From Rahnella bruchi (GTDB lineage: Bacteria; Pseudomonadota; Gammaproteobacteria; Enterobacterales; Enterobacteriaceae), in the NCBI RefSeq assembly GCF_003614975.1, contig NZ_QZWI01000001.1:744001-808000 (forward strand): DNA of 64,000 nt, read 5' to 3'. Every line of letters begins with the position of its first letter. The first letter of the stretch is position 1. The notes beneath the pieces were generated by a model that did not search any database, had not been told where the DNA came from, and worked only from the letters and a program-made list of their open reading frames with translations. Shown here piece by piece: positions 29,292 through 39,436 of the stretch. Both the position numbers and the translations under genes were made by a program.

Positions 29292-31823
29292 ATGACGACC
29301 ACCGTATTATCTCTGCAAGGCCTGTCCTGCGGGCACTGCGTGGCTTCAACGCGTAAAGCGCTGGAAGCTGTGGAAGGCACGACTGCCGTTGAAGTTTCTC
29401 TGGATAAAGCCATCGTAAAAGGCGATGCCAGCAGCCAGAGCCTGGTCGATGCCGTGGTTAACGCCGGTTATGAAGCACAGGTGGTGGAAGACGCATCCCC
29501 AAAATCTGAGCCGCTGACCGATAAGGCGAAAGTTTTGCCGGAACCCCTGTCAGCGGCGGCGTCACCTGTTCCGGCAGAAACTCATGCCACACAAACCACA
29601 GACGACAGCGTACAGCTGTTGCTCAGCGGGATGAGCTGCGCCAGCTGCGTCAGTAAAGTGCAGCGGGCGCTGGAAGGCGTGGACGGTGTCGAACGGGCGC
29701 GGGTCAATCTGGCTGAACGCAGTGCGCTGGTCAGCGGTAATGCTGATCAGAATGCCCTGATTGCCGCCGTTGAACAGGCCGGTTACGGCGCTGAAATTAT
29801 TATCGACGAAACTAAACGTCGTGAGCGCCAGCAACAAACCTCACGTAAAAGCATGATCCGCTTCAGCTGGCAGGCCGCTGTCGGCTTAGCCGCCGGTATC
29901 CCGATGATGTTATGGGGATTACTCGGCGGGGAAATGATGGTGACCGCCAGTAACCAGACCGGTTGGCTTTTCGTCGGTGTGCTGACGCTGCTGATCATGG
30001 TAGTAGCGGGTGGCCATTTTTACCGGAGTGCCTGGAAAAGCCTGATGCACGGCAGCGCCAATATGGACACGCTGGTGTCGCTCGGTACCGGCGCGGCCTG
30101 GATATTTTCCTTCGCGGTCAGTCTGTGGCCGGAAGCGTTCCCGATGCAGGCGCGGCATCTTTATTACGAAGCCAGCGTGATGATTATCGGTCTGATTAAC
30201 CTCGGACATGCGATGGAACAACGCGGACGCCAGCGCTCCTCTCAGGCTCTCGAACGTCTGTTAGATCTTACGCCACCGACCGCACGCGTTGTTACCGAAC
30301 AGGGAGAGAAAACTCTGCCGCTGGCTGACGTTCAGCAAGGTATGACGTTGCGCCTGACGACCGGTGACCGCGTACCCGTTGACGGCGAAATTCAAAGTGG
30401 CGAAGCCTGGATGGATGAGGCGATGCTGACCGGCGAACCGATCCCCCGGCAGAAATCTCAGGGTGAAAAAGTACATGCCGGTACGCTGGTCAAAGACGGC
30501 AGCGTGCTGTTCCGCGCAGATGCCATCGGCAGCCAGACCACTCTTTCCCGCATTATTAATCTGGTGCGCGAAGCTCAAAGCAGTAAACCTGAAATCGGTA
30601 AGCTGGCAGATAAAATCTCAGCCGTCTTCGTACCGGTAGTGGTGCTGATTGCGTTGTTCAGTGGTGCCATCTGGTACTTCTTTGGTCCGCAACCACAGCT
30701 GATGTACACACTGGTGATTGTCACCACGGTGCTTATCATCGCCTGTCCTTGTGCGCTGGGTCTGGCGACACCGATGTCGATTACCGCCGGTGTCGGACGC
30801 GCCGCGGAGTTTGGCGTGCTGGTGCGTGATGCCGATGCGCTGCAAAAAGCCAGTACGCTTTCCACGCTGGTATTTGATAAAACCGGAACACTGACCGAAG
30901 GCCTGCCGAAAGTGACAGACATTCACACGTTCAGCGGTTTCACTGAGCAGCAGGCTTTACGGTTTGCCGCCGCACTGGAAAAAGGTTCACATCATCCTCT
31001 GGCACAGGCGATTGTCGAAAAAGCAGAAGGAATGGAAATCCCCATGATCGCGAATTTCCGTACCCTTGGCGGGCTGGGTTTGCGCGGCGAGGCACAAGAA
31101 CATTCCCTGCTGTTGGGTAATCAGGCGCTGATGCAGGAAAACGGCGTCGATACTCAGGCGGCCGATGCGCTGCTGGACAAACTGGCCGGAGAAGGTGCAA
31201 CGCCGGTATTACTGGCCGCCAGCGGAAAAATTGCGGCGCTGTTTGCCCTGCGTGATCCGCTGCGTGAAGACAGCGTCAGCGCGTTGCAGCGCCTGCATCA
31301 GCTGGGGTATCAGCTGGTGATGCTGACCGGTGACAATCCGCGTACCGCGCAAGCTATTGCGGCCCAGGCGGGGATTGATAGGGTGATTGCCGGTGTGCGT
31401 CCTGAAGGGAAAGCCGATGCCATCAAAGCTTTGCAGGCCAAAGGGCAGCAGGTCGCCATGATTGGTGACGGCATTAACGATGCCCCGGCGCTGGCTCAGG
31501 CGGATGTAGGGATTGCGATGGGTGGCGGCAGCGATGTCGCGATCGAAACCGCGGCCATTACGCTGATGCGCCCGAGCCTGCACGGTGTCGCCGATGCACT
31601 GGCGATGTCTCAGGCCACGCTGCGTAATATGAAGCAGAACCTGCTGGGTGCCTTTGTGTACAACGTGATTGGTATCCCGATCGCCGCCGGTGTGCTTTAT
31701 CCGCTGACCGGAACCCTGCTCAGCCCGATAGTGGCGGGTGCGGCGATGGCGCTGTCCTCCATCACTGTGGTGGCCAACGCAAACCGTCTGTTGCGCTTTT
31801 CACCTAAAAAAGGGCAGTCATGA
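29292..31823 (+). CDS. copA: Copper-exporting P-type ATPase CopA
   Basis: CopA pumps Cu(I) and Ag(I) from cytoplasm to periplasm. It is 843 residues (E. coli 834). Two N-terminal metal-binding domains carry GLSCGHC (Cys14, Cys17) and GMSCASC (Cys116, Cys119); eight membrane helices follow, with the transport CPC motif at 485-487, the phosphorylated Asp529 in [13 protein letters not shown] in the actuator domain, SHHPLA and [16 protein letters not shown]. The ATG at 29292 follows AAGGA by eight bases. Confidence 0.97.
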   Translation: MTTTVLSLQGLSCGHCVASTRKALEAVEGTTAVEVSLDKAIVKGDASSQSLVDAVVNAGYEAQVVEDASPKSEPLTDKAKVLPEPLSAAASPVPAETHATQTTDDSVQLLLSGMSCASCVSKVQRALEGVDGVERARVNLAERSALVSGNADQNALIAAVEQAGYGAEIIIDETKRRERQQQTSRKSMIRFSWQAAVGLAAGIPMMLWGLLGGEMMVTASNQTGWLFVGVLTLLIMVVAGGHFYRSAWKSLMHGSANMDTLVSLGTGAAWIFSFAVSLWPEAFPMQARHLYYEASVMIIGLINLGHAMEQRGRQRSSQALERLLDLTPPTARVVTEQGEKTLPLADVQQGMTLRLTTGDRVPVDGEIQSGEAWMDEAMLTGEPIPRQKSQGEKVHAGTLVKDGSVLFRADAIGSQTTLSRIINLVREAQSSKPEIGKLADKISAVFVPVVVLIALFSGAIWYFFGPQPQLMYTLVIVTTVLIIACPCALGLATPMSITAGVGRAAEFGVLVRDADALQKASTLSTLVFDKTGTLTEGLPKVTDIHTFSGFTEQQALRFAAALEKGSHHPLAQAIVEKAEGMEIPMIANFRTLGGLGLRGEAQEHSLLLGNQALMQENGVDTQAADALLDKLAGEGATPVLLAASGKIAALFALRDPLREDSVSALQRLHQLGYQLVMLTGDNPRTAQAIAAQAGIDRVIAGVRPEGKADAIKALQAKGQQVAMIGDGINDAPALAQADVGIAMGGGSDVAIETAAITLMRPSLHGVADALAMSQATLRNMKQNLLGAFVYNVIGIPIAAGVLYPLTGTLLSPIVAGAAMALSSITVVANANRLLRFSPKKGQS

Positions 31824-31913
31824 AAAACACGCCGAAAAAACAAGACGTTTCCTCTGTTCGCTAAACCGCAGGCGCGTTAGCATGGTCTCTCATTTTTCGG
31901 GAGACCCTGCATT

Positions 31914-32714
31914 ATGGCGCCGTTCTTAAACCGGGCATTCAGCTGGCTTCGTCAGCTGTTCCCCGCAGAGTATTCCTATCCCGCTATTGATATCCGGCTC
32001 CCCGGCAACCGATTTCTGCATCTGGTTGGCAGCATTCATATGGGCACGCAGGATATGCAACCGCTGCCTGCCCAATTGTTGCGCCGCCTGAAAAAAGCCG
32101 ATGCGCTGATTGTCGAGGCGGATATCAGCGGCACCGATTCCCCTTTCAGTATGACCGGAGAATTTCCTCCGCTGTCCGAACGCCTTCCTGAATCCCAATA
32201 TCTGCACGTCGAACGCTTATGCGAAGAACTCGGTGTTTCAATGTGGACGCTCAATCCTTTGCCTTCATGGCAGGTCGCGCTGATGTTACAGGCCACGCAG
32301 GCGCAGCGTCTTGGGCTGCGCGGAAATTACGGCATCGATTATCAGTTATTGCAGACCGCCAAAGAGCAGGCAACCCCGGTCATTGAACTTGAAGGGCCAG
32401 AGGAGCAGTTTGCGTTGTTGCAACAACTTCCTGACGACGGACTGGGGCTGCTGGAAGATACCCTGACGCACTGGCACACCAACGCCCGCCTGCTGCAAAC
32501 TATGATCAGCTGGTGGCTGGACACCAAACCGGGGCTGGCGGTCGAACAACTGCCGAATACGTTCAGCAGTGATTTATATGATGTGCTGATGAATCAGCGA
32601 AATGTGCGCTGGAAAAAACAGCTGCTGGACTTACCTGCGGGAAACTACGTGGTAGCCGTTGGTGCACTGCATTTGTACGGCGAGGGGAATTTACCGGAAT
32701 TACTCAAAGGATAA
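31914..32714 (+). CDS. ybaP: YbaP, TraB/GumN family protein
   Basis: A 266-residue protein of the TraB/GumN family, some members of which are metal-dependent proteases. Conserved family points are GSIHMG with its histidine, ALIVEADIS and the C-terminal VAVGALHLYGEGNLP. It follows copA as in E. coli, where ybaP is likewise a neighbour. Its role is unknown. ChiX is encoded on the opposite strand immediately after the stop. Confidence 0.9.
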   Translation: MAPFLNRAFSWLRQLFPAEYSYPAIDIRLPGNRFLHLVGSIHMGTQDMQPLPAQLLRRLKKADALIVEADISGTDSPFSMTGEFPPLSERLPESQYLHVERLCEELGVSMWTLNPLPSWQVALMLQATQAQRLGLRGNYGIDYQLLQTAKEQATPVIELEGPEEQFALLQQLPDDGLGLLEDTLTHWHTNARLLQTMISWWLDTKPGLAVEQLPNTFSSDLYDVLMNQRNVRWKKQLLDLPAGNYVVAVGALHLYGEGNLPELLKG

Positions 32715-32807
32715 AAAAATGGCCGATATTTCTATCGGCCAGTCAAAGAGGAATTTCATTTTATTAGTTATAGCTTCAGTACCGGCCTTTGCAGGCACAG
32801 CACCGGC
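32713..32807 (-). ncRNA. chiX: Small regulatory RNA ChiX (MicM/SroB)
   Basis: Read on minus, the sequence has the core ATGAAATTCCTCTTTGAC, then the terminator hairpin TGGCCGATA-GAAA-TATCGGCCA followed by seven T, nearly identical to E. coli ChiX. It lies between ybaP and ybaK, the same place as in E. coli. ChiX with Hfq silences the chitoporin mRNA chiP and dpiBA until chitosugar mRNA decoys it. The 5' end is placed from a putative promoter (TTGCCA, 18 bp, TACCCT with the -10 at 32814-32819) and is uncertain by about ten bases. Confidence 0.9.
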
Positions 32808-32964
32808 GCGCACAGGGTATCAATCTGCGGCGGGTCTTGGCAATAACCATTCATTGCTCTACTATTTCTTCCTCGCTCAGTAATCATACTTTATTGTTTG
32901 TTTTCATCAGATTGAGCTGATGACGATTTTCCGAACAAAAAAGTAAATAAAATAGGCGGTAATC

Positions 32965-33444
32965 ATGACACCCGCGGTCATCCTCCTGGAAAAAAACAAA
33001 GTCAGCTTTACCCTTCACCCTTACGAACACAGCAGCGATGAAACGAATTTTGGCGACGAAGCCGTGAATAAACTCGGGCTGGATGCGCGCCAGGTTTATA
33101 AAACATTGCTCGTTTCACTCAACGGCGATGCCAAAAATCTGGCCGTAGCCGTCACACCGGTGGCATCGAAGCTGGATCTGAAAAAAGTCGCCAAAGCCCT
33201 GAAAGCCAAAAAAGCCGATATGGCAGATCCGACGATTGCCCAGCGCGTCACCGGATATCTGGTTGGCGGCATCAGTCCGCTGGGTCAGAAAAAACTGCTG
33301 CCAACGGTGATCGACAGTCCGGCGCAGGCATTTTCGACGATTTATGTTTCAGGCGGTAAACGCGGGCTTGATATTGAACTGTCGGCAGGCGATCTTTGCC
33401 GTTTACTCAAAGGCCAGTTTGCTGATATCGCTAAAATCGACTGA
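32965..33444 (+). CDS. ybaK: Cys-tRNA(Pro)/Cys-tRNA(Cys) deacylase YbaK
   Basis: A 159-residue editing enzyme that hydrolyses Cys-tRNA(Pro) made in error by ProRS. The YbaK/EbsC fold is clear from [19 protein letters not shown] with the key lysine, [14 protein letters not shown] and [13 protein letters not shown]. Length equals the E. coli protein. In E. coli ushA lies between ybaK and fsr; here fsr follows directly. Confidence 0.96.
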   Translation: MTPAVILLEKNKVSFTLHPYEHSSDETNFGDEAVNKLGLDARQVYKTLLVSLNGDAKNLAVAVTPVASKLDLKKVAKALKAKKADMADPTIAQRVTGYLVGGISPLGQKKLLPTVIDSPAQAFSTIYVSGGKRGLDIELSAGDLCRLLKGQFADIAKID

Positions 33445-33489
33445 CGGCCAGAATATCTGTACTCCTAATATAATAAAGGCATGCCTGCT

Positions 33490-34701
33490 ATGACTGACAA
33501 TATAGCTACGCCAGAAACCCCGCAGAAAGACGCAGTCAAAAAGACTGCATTTTCTATTCTGGCGGCTATCAGCGTTTCCCACCTGCTCAATGACATGATT
33601 CAGTCGCTGATACTGGCGATTTATCCGTTGCTGCAAAACGAGTTTTCCCTGAGCTTTACGCAGATCGGGCTGATTACCCTGACCTATCAGATCACTGCGT
33701 CGCTGCTACAGCCGCTGATCGGCTATTACACCGACAAACATCCGCAGCCATATTCCTTGCCAATCGGCATGGGCTTTACGCTCTCCGGCCTTCTGTTGCT
33801 GGCGGTCGCGCAGAGTTTCCCGGTGGTATTGCTGGCGGCGGCGCTGGTCGGGACAGGCTCTTCGGTGTTCCATCCCGAATCTTCACGCGTGGCGCGTATG
33901 GCTTCCGGCGGACGTCACGGGCTGGCGCAGTCGCTGTTCCAGGTCGGAGGCAACTTCGGTTCTTCACTCGGGCCGTTGCTTGCGGCACTGATTATCGCGC
34001 CTTACGGAAAGGGCAACGTCGCATGGTTCTCGCTGGCAGCATTACTGGGGATTGTGGTGCTGTTGCAAATCAGCAAATGGTATCGACAGCAAAATCAGAT
34101 CGCCAAAAAGCGGGGGCCGGTGAGCAGCAATATCACTGTGCTGCCGCGTAAAACGGTGGCGATGTCACTGGGTATTCTGCTGGTGCTGGTGTTTTCGAAG
34201 TATTTCTACCTGACCAGCCTGAGCAGCTATTACACCTTTTACCTGATTCATAAATTTGGTGTGTCGGTACAAAACGCGCAAATCCATTTGTTCATATTTC
34301 TGTTTGCCGTCGCGGCGGGCACGATTATCGGCGGCCCGGTGGGCGATAGGATTGGGCGCAAATACGTCATCTGGGCCTCAATTCTGGGCGTCGCGCCATT
34401 TACGCTACTTTTACCACACGCCAATCTGATGTGGACCAGCGTGCTGAGCGTGATTATCGGCGTGATCCTGGCCTCGGCATTTTCGGCGATTCTGGTGTTT
34501 GCTCAGGAACTGATGCCGGGCAAAGTCGGTATGGTTTCCGGTCTGTTCTTCGGTCTGGCCTTTGGTATGGGCGGGCTGGGCGCTGCGGTTCTCGGCTATG
34601 TGGCAGATAAAACCAGCATCGAGCTGGTGTATCAGATTTGTGCCTTCCTGCCGTTGCTCGGGATCCTGACCGCATTCCTGCCGAATATAGAACGTAAATA
34701 G
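33490..34701 (+). CDS. fsr: Fosmidomycin resistance transporter Fsr (MFS)
   Basis: A 403-residue, 12-helix major facilitator efflux protein. Matching features include SHLLNDMIQSLILAIYPLLQ, HPESSRVARMASGGRHGLAQS and GDRIGRKYVIW, the MFS loop motif. E. coli Fsr gives resistance to fosmidomycin when overproduced; its natural substrate is unknown. I prefer the ATG at 33490 with AAAGG about ten bases upstream; one three codons earlier is directly next to that site. Confidence 0.93.
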   Translation: MTDNIATPETPQKDAVKKTAFSILAAISVSHLLNDMIQSLILAIYPLLQNEFSLSFTQIGLITLTYQITASLLQPLIGYYTDKHPQPYSLPIGMGFTLSGLLLLAVAQSFPVVLLAAALVGTGSSVFHPESSRVARMASGGRHGLAQSLFQVGGNFGSSLGPLLAALIIAPYGKGNVAWFSLAALLGIVVLLQISKWYRQQNQIAKKRGPVSSNITVLPRKTVAMSLGILLVLVFSKYFYLTSLSSYYTFYLIHKFGVSVQNAQIHLFIFLFAVAAGTIIGGPVGDRIGRKYVIWASILGVAPFTLLLPHANLMWTSVLSVIIGVILASAFSAILVFAQELMPGKVGMVSGLFFGLAFGMGGLGAAVLGYVADKTSIELVYQICAFLPLLGILTAFLPNIERK

Positions 34702-34721
34702 CCTTTAACCTTTCCTTCCCG

Positions 34722-34747
34722 GCTGCCGATAGTTAAATATCGGCAGC
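34722..34747 (+). terminator. Hairpin after fsr
   Basis: GCTGCCGATA and TATCGGCAGC pair around a short loop 20 bases after the fsr stop. There is no T-run, so termination is uncertain. Confidence 0.45.
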
Positions 34748-34939
34748 GTCTGAACCCCTTATTCTCTTGATATCTTCCTGATAAAACCCATTTAAATCCT
34801 GCGTTGGAATTTTTTTTATCGTCTGCTGATGATTTTTGATAAAAAAGGCCAAAATTCCCCAACGCCGAGACGATTTTTACCATAAACTTAGAAACAATCA
34901 GCAACATATTTGCTTTATGCATAACCAGAAGGAGTCTGA

Positions 34940-36631
34940 ATGCATCATTCTACGCCTCTCATCACTACCATCGTTGGCGGTCTGGTACTGGCTTTCCTGT
35001 TAGGAATGCTTGCCAACCGCCTGCGAATATCTCCTCTGGTTGGCTATCTCGCCGCTGGCGTGCTGGCCGGCCCCTTTACGCCCGGTTTCGTTGCTGACAC
35101 GTCGCTGGCACCGGAACTGGCTGAGATCGGCGTCATTCTGCTGATGTTCGGCGTCGGTCTGCATTTTTCTCTGAAAGATTTACTCGCCGTAAAGTCGATA
35201 GCCATTCCCGGCGCTGTAGCGCAAATCGCGGTAGCGACGCTGCTTGGGATGGGTTTATCGAGTCTGATGGGCTGGGATCTGGCCACCGGACTGGTGTTCG
35301 GGCTATGTCTGTCGACCGCCAGTACCGTGGTGCTGCTGCGTGCGCTTGAAGAACGGCAACTGATTGAAAGCCAGCGCGGACAAATTGCCATTGGCTGGCT
35401 GATTGTGGAAGACCTGGTGATGGTGCTGACGCTGGTTCTGCTGCCCGCGTTCAGCGGTATGCTGGAAAGCCATCACTCAAGCCCGGTCGAACTGCTGACC
35501 GGGCTGGCGGTGACCATCGGCAAAGTGATTGCGTTCATGGTGCTGATGATGGTGGTCGGTCGCCGCGTCGTGCCGTGGATCCTCGCTAAAACGGCCAGTA
35601 CCGGTTCGCGCGAACTGTTTACACTGTCTGTTCTGGCATTAGCCCTGGGCATCGCTTACGGCGCAGTAGAATTCTTTGATGTGTCGTTCGCCCTCGGCGC
35701 GTTCTTCGCCGGTATGGTGCTCAACGAATCCGAACTCAGCCAGCGTGCGGCGCACGATACCTTACCGCTGCGTGATGCATTTGCGGTGCTGTTCTTCGTC
35801 TCCGTCGGCATGTTGTTTGACCCGATGATTCTGGTGCGCGAACCGCTGACCGTGATTGCGACGCTGGCGATTATCGTGTTCGGTAAATCCATCGCGGCGT
35901 TCCTACTGGTAAAAATGTTCGGGCATTCCAAACGCACCGCTCTAACAATTTCCGTCAGTCTGGCGCAAATAGGAGAGTTCGCCTTTATCCTCGCGGGTCT
36001 GGGAATTTCGCTCGGATTACTGTCGGAGCATGGCCGTAATCTGGTGCTGGCGGGAGCCATTCTGTCGATTATGTTTAACCCGTTGCTATTCACGTTGCTT
36101 GAAAAGTATCTGGCAAAAACGGAAACCATTGAAGATCAGAGCATTGAAGAAGCTGTGGAAGACGAGAAGCAAATCCCGTTCGATTTGTGCAATCACGCGC
36201 TGCTGGTCGGTTATGGTCGCGTCGGCAGCCTGCTCGGCGAGAAACTTCAGGCTGCCGGTATTCCGCTGGTGGTGATTGAGAATTCGCGTCCGCGCGTCGA
36301 AGCACTGCGCGATCAGGGGATCAGTACGGTGCTGGGCAATGCCGCCAATCAGGAAGTGATGGATCTGGCGCGTCTTGATTGCGCCCGCTGGCTGCTGGTG
36401 ACCATTCCAAATGGTTACGAAGCCGGGGAAATCGTGGCGTCAGCCCGTACCAAACGGCCTAATATTGAGATTATCGCCCGTGCGCATTATGACGATGAAG
36501 TCACCTACATCATGGAGCGCGGCGCGGATCGCGTGGTGATGGGAGAGCGGGAAATCGCCAACAGTATGGTGGACATGCTGCAAATCGACAAAATGACCGA
36601 AGACGAAAAACGGCCATTTTGTCCTGTCTGA
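34940..36631 (+). CDS. ybaL: YbaL, CPA2 cation:proton antiporter
   Basis: A 563-residue KefB/C-like protein. About twelve helices (1-390) form the Na+/H+ exchanger domain, followed by a TrkA-N (RCK) nucleotide-binding domain starting HALLVGYGRVGSLLGE (about 415) with the GxGxxG pattern. E. coli YbaL is a predicted potassium or proton antiporter; its ion is not proven. The ATG follows AAGGAG. Order fsr-ybaL is as in E. coli. Confidence 0.93.
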   Translation: MHHSTPLITTIVGGLVLAFLLGMLANRLRISPLVGYLAAGVLAGPFTPGFVADTSLAPELAEIGVILLMFGVGLHFSLKDLLAVKSIAIPGAVAQIAVATLLGMGLSSLMGWDLATGLVFGLCLSTASTVVLLRALEERQLIESQRGQIAIGWLIVEDLVMVLTLVLLPAFSGMLESHHSSPVELLTGLAVTIGKVIAFMVLMMVVGRRVVPWILAKTASTGSRELFTLSVLALALGIAYGAVEFFDVSFALGAFFAGMVLNESELSQRAAHDTLPLRDAFAVLFFVSVGMLFDPMILVREPLTVIATLAIIVFGKSIAAFLLVKMFGHSKRTALTISVSLAQIGEFAFILAGLGISLGLLSEHGRNLVLAGAILSIMFNPLLFTLLEKYLAKTETIEDQSIEEAVEDEKQIPFDLCNHALLVGYGRVGSLLGEKLQAAGIPLVVIENSRPRVEALRDQGISTVLGNAANQEVMDLARLDCARWLLVTIPNGYEAGEIVASARTKRPNIEIIARAHYDDEVTYIMERGADRVVMGEREIANSMVDMLQIDKMTEDEKRPFCPV

Positions 36632-36777
36632 TCAGATTCTGAAATGCGGGCGCAGAATGTTGGCTGCGCCCTTCCCTTTCCTGCGCAAAATTCCTTTAAC
36701 TTGCGCGACATAAAAAACGCCAAATCTGATCATTTCGCTGTATTCTATTTTTATGCCAAAAATTGACCGGTACTGCG

Positions 36778-38022
36778 ATGTTGCTATCCCATCTGGAAAC
36801 GTTAAACATTTTGAGCACGCCAGTCTGGGTGGTCTCAGTACATAACCAGCAAATTCTTTTCGCCAATACAGCGGCCAGAAAGCTGGCGGGGAATAGTCTG
36901 CTGGCACCGCTGCGCAACGGTCAGTTCTCCGTCCATTCTCTGCAATGCCTCGAGTCCTATCTGCCGCATCTGAAGAAAGGCGATCAGGTCATAGAAATCT
37001 GGACCATCCACAAAGAAGGCCGCGCCTTTCCGCTCAGTTGTCGCCTGTCGCTCGCGCAGTTTGGCGTGCAGGAACCGGCTATCGTGTTTGAGGGAACGCA
37101 TACCTCAGCGGCCAATGTGCCGGTGTCTGGCTCTTTCCTCAGCGAAGCCAGACCTTACCGCCGAGACCAAAGCGGTTTCTATGAGCGATTTTTCCAGACC
37201 AATACCGCGCCGATGCTGCTGATCGACCCGGATAACAACGGGCAAATTGTGGATGCGAATCTGGCAGCAACGCGATTCTATGGTTATTCACGCGACGAAA
37301 TGTGCATGAGGCATACCTGGGAAATCAATGCGATGGGCCAGGACGTTTTGCCCGTGATGCATGAAATCGCCCGCCTGCCCGGCGGACATAAACCGCTGAC
37401 GTTCGTGCATAAACTGGCGGACGGAAATCTGCGCCATGTGCAGACCTATGCCGGTCCCGTTGACGTGGATGGCGTCCGGCTGATGTTGTGCATTATTCAC
37501 GATATTACCGAGCAGAAGCGTCTTGAGCAGGAACTGGAACACGCCGCACTACGCGATCCGCTCACCGGATTAGGCAACCGCCGCCAGTTTATGCAACTGG
37601 TGGAGAATGCGCGGACGCAAAATCCGCAGCGGACACATAATTTCAGTCTGATGCTGGTCGATGCCGATCACTTCAAAGCAATTAACGATCAGTATGGTCA
37701 CAACAAAGGCGATGATGCGCTGGTGATGCTGGCGAGAACGCTGGAAACGGGGATCCGCGAAAGCGATACCGTGTTTCGCTGGGGTGGCGAAGAGTTTCTG
37801 ATTTTGCTGCCGCTGACCGGTCTGGAAGGCGCATTGCATGTGGCAGAAGCGCTGCGCTTAGCCGTAAACCAGTTTGCCCAGCCGGATCTGCCATCGATGA
37901 CGGTGAGCGTCGGTGTGGTGCAGTACGAAACCGGCGAAGACTTTACCAGTCTGTTTAAACGGGTGGATGACGCGTTGTATCGTGCGAAAACATCGGGAAG
38001 GAATCAGGTGCAGTCAGGCTGA
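36778..38022 (+). CDS. PAS-PAS-GGDEF diguanylate cyclase
   Basis: About 414 soluble residues: a weak PAS-like segment (about 10-105), a clear PAS domain (about 135-250, ending with a PAC-type ITEQKRLEQELEHA) and a GGDEF domain starting DPLTGLGNRRQF. The active motif is RWGGEEF, with an RESD inhibitory site five residues upstream, so it should be an active, feedback-controlled cyclase. No signal peptide or membrane segment is visible. The ATG at 36778 is chosen over a TTG five codons earlier; neither has a strong ribosome site. It sits between ybaL and gsk, where E. coli has nothing. Confidence 0.88.
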   Translation: MLLSHLETLNILSTPVWVVSVHNQQILFANTAARKLAGNSLLAPLRNGQFSVHSLQCLESYLPHLKKGDQVIEIWTIHKEGRAFPLSCRLSLAQFGVQEPAIVFEGTHTSAANVPVSGSFLSEARPYRRDQSGFYERFFQTNTAPMLLIDPDNNGQIVDANLAATRFYGYSRDEMCMRHTWEINAMGQDVLPVMHEIARLPGGHKPLTFVHKLADGNLRHVQTYAGPVDVDGVRLMLCIIHDITEQKRLEQELEHAALRDPLTGLGNRRQFMQLVENARTQNPQRTHNFSLMLVDADHFKAINDQYGHNKGDDALVMLARTLETGIRESDTVFRWGGEEFLILLPLTGLEGALHVAEALRLAVNQFAQPDLPSMTVSVGVVQYETGEDFTSLFKRVDDALYRAKTSGRNQVQSG

Positions 38023-38024
38023 AA

Positions 38025-38055
38025 AAAAGGGCGGGAGATTTAATCCCCGCCCTTT
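38025..38055. terminator. Bidirectional terminator between the cyclase gene and gsk
   Basis: AAAAGGGCGGG and CCCGCCCTTTT pair around a loop, with A- and T-runs on both sides, between two convergent stops. Confidence 0.87.
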
Positions 38056-38078
38056 TCACTTTTCGTTTCCGGCAACGT

Positions 38079-39398
38079 TTATCGTTCCCAATAACTCTCT
38101 TCCAGACTGTCTTCACGCTCCGGCAAACCACGCGTCAGGCGCGGAGAATGCTGGTTCAGCACCTGATAACTCACGCGGTTGGCGTATTTACACACCTGCG
38201 CCAGTGAGGAATAGGTCAGATACTCGCGGGAATGTTTGCTGGAATTCGGCACGGAAGTGCGGTGGAAGCCGTTGGCCGCAATGTCATGCAGCAGTGCAGA
38301 CAGCGCACCATCACCCGCGCCATTGGTGTTCATGATTTTTTCCGGTCCGCCCATATACGGTGCGATGTGAGAATAAATCTTCAACGGATCCTGGCAGCAT
38401 TCACGACGCATTGCGCGGCTGAATTCGTACTGATTAAATTCGGCAATCGCGCCCGGCAGCAACGGATGCTGAGTAGTGCGTTTGAAGGCTTCTTCGGTAT
38501 AACTGGCCATAAACAGGCCGTTCGGTCCGGCAGTGCACAACACCAGATCCACCCAGTCCAGCGCTTTATCCGCCGCCATCAGCGGATCTTTCAGGCCGGT
38601 CAGTGCAAAACCTTCATCTTCGTTCATCGCCAGAATCGACACGTGATCCCGCAGGAAATCGCGCCATGCCTGCGGATCATCGGCGATGACATATTGCGTC
38701 CCCAGCGTTAACACGACCGGCACATGGTATTTTTTCGCGTACTCAATGGCCTGCATGGTGGCTTCGGGCATCGGCTCGCCCGGTTTGCTGCGCAGCAGAT
38801 ACGACGTCAGCAGCAGCGCGGAAGCCCCGGCAATCACCTCTTCCGGCACACTGTACGAATGCAATTCATTCATTTTGCCCGGACTGATAGCAAATGTGCG
38901 CTCGCCGGTATCGCTGATCAGTGTGAAACAGCGGCCAATTGCACCGTCCACGCCTTGCAGGAAGTTAAGATCCACGCGGCTGGAGGTGTTGCACAAATAG
39001 CGGTAAGCATAATCGCCGATTTTAACGTTGTTACACATCACGCCCAGCAGCACTGAGCGGTCATCGGCCAGCACGGAGTAGTTGTGCAACGTATTTCCGA
39101 CGGTGCCGCCCGCAAACTGATGAGTGATCAGCTGCTGGCTCATCAGTTCCTGATACAGCGCTTCTGACATTTCATCGTCGAGAATATTGGATTCACCCGG
39201 CGTCAGGCCGTAACGGGCCACAAAATTTTCATCCACGCGCGCTTCGATATCCACCAGCGTCTGGTCGATCCCGACGATGTACGATGTCCCCGCTTCAGAT
39301 TCCGGCTGCATTTCCTGCAACATAGAATCACGCAATAGAGGGTCACGCGCGCTGACCGGAAAATAGTGTTTAGACTTACGTTTACCAGGAAATTTCAT
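38079..39398 (-). CDS. gsk: Inosine-guanosine kinase
   Basis: Gsk phosphorylates inosine and guanosine to IMP and GMP in purine salvage. This 439-residue PfkB/ribokinase-family protein has FAGGTVGNTLHNYSV in the nucleoside pocket and NTNGAGDGALSALLHD, with the GAGD anion hole and catalytic Asp. Length is close to E. coli (434). It follows hemH by 38 bp on the same strand; aes, between them in E. coli, is absent. Confidence 0.96.
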   Translation of the reverse strand: MKFPGKRKSKHYFPVSARDPLLRDSMLQEMQPESEAGTSYIVGIDQTLVDIEARVDENFVARYGLTPGESNILDDEMSEALYQELMSQQLITHQFAGGTVGNTLHNYSVLADDRSVLLGVMCNNVKIGDYAYRYLCNTSSRVDLNFLQGVDGAIGRCFTLISDTGERTFAISPGKMNELHSYSVPEEVIAGASALLLTSYLLRSKPGEPMPEATMQAIEYAKKYHVPVVLTLGTQYVIADDPQAWRDFLRDHVSILAMNEDEGFALTGLKDPLMAADKALDWVDLVLCTAGPNGLFMASYTEEAFKRTTQHPLLPGAIAEFNQYEFSRAMRRECCQDPLKIYSHIAPYMGGPEKIMNTNGAGDGALSALLHDIAANGFHRTSVPNSSKHSREYLTYSSLAQVCKYANRVSYQVLNQHSPRLTRGLPEREDSLEESYWER

Positions 39399-39436
39399 TC
39401 ATTATTCTCGGGAAATTCAAAAAAATCAGACTTCAT

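Noticed and set aside
31820-31864. 14-codon ORF overlapping the copA stop (ATGA)
   Set aside because: Too short to support; no conserved motif, and it does not lead into ybaP.
32719-32883. 54-codon plus-strand ORF after ybaP with AAGGA ribosome site and a hydrophobic stretch
   Set aside because: It runs antisense through ChiX; its start codon lies in the ChiX terminator hairpin, and the apparent ribosome site is the end of ybaP. The RNA explains the conservation.
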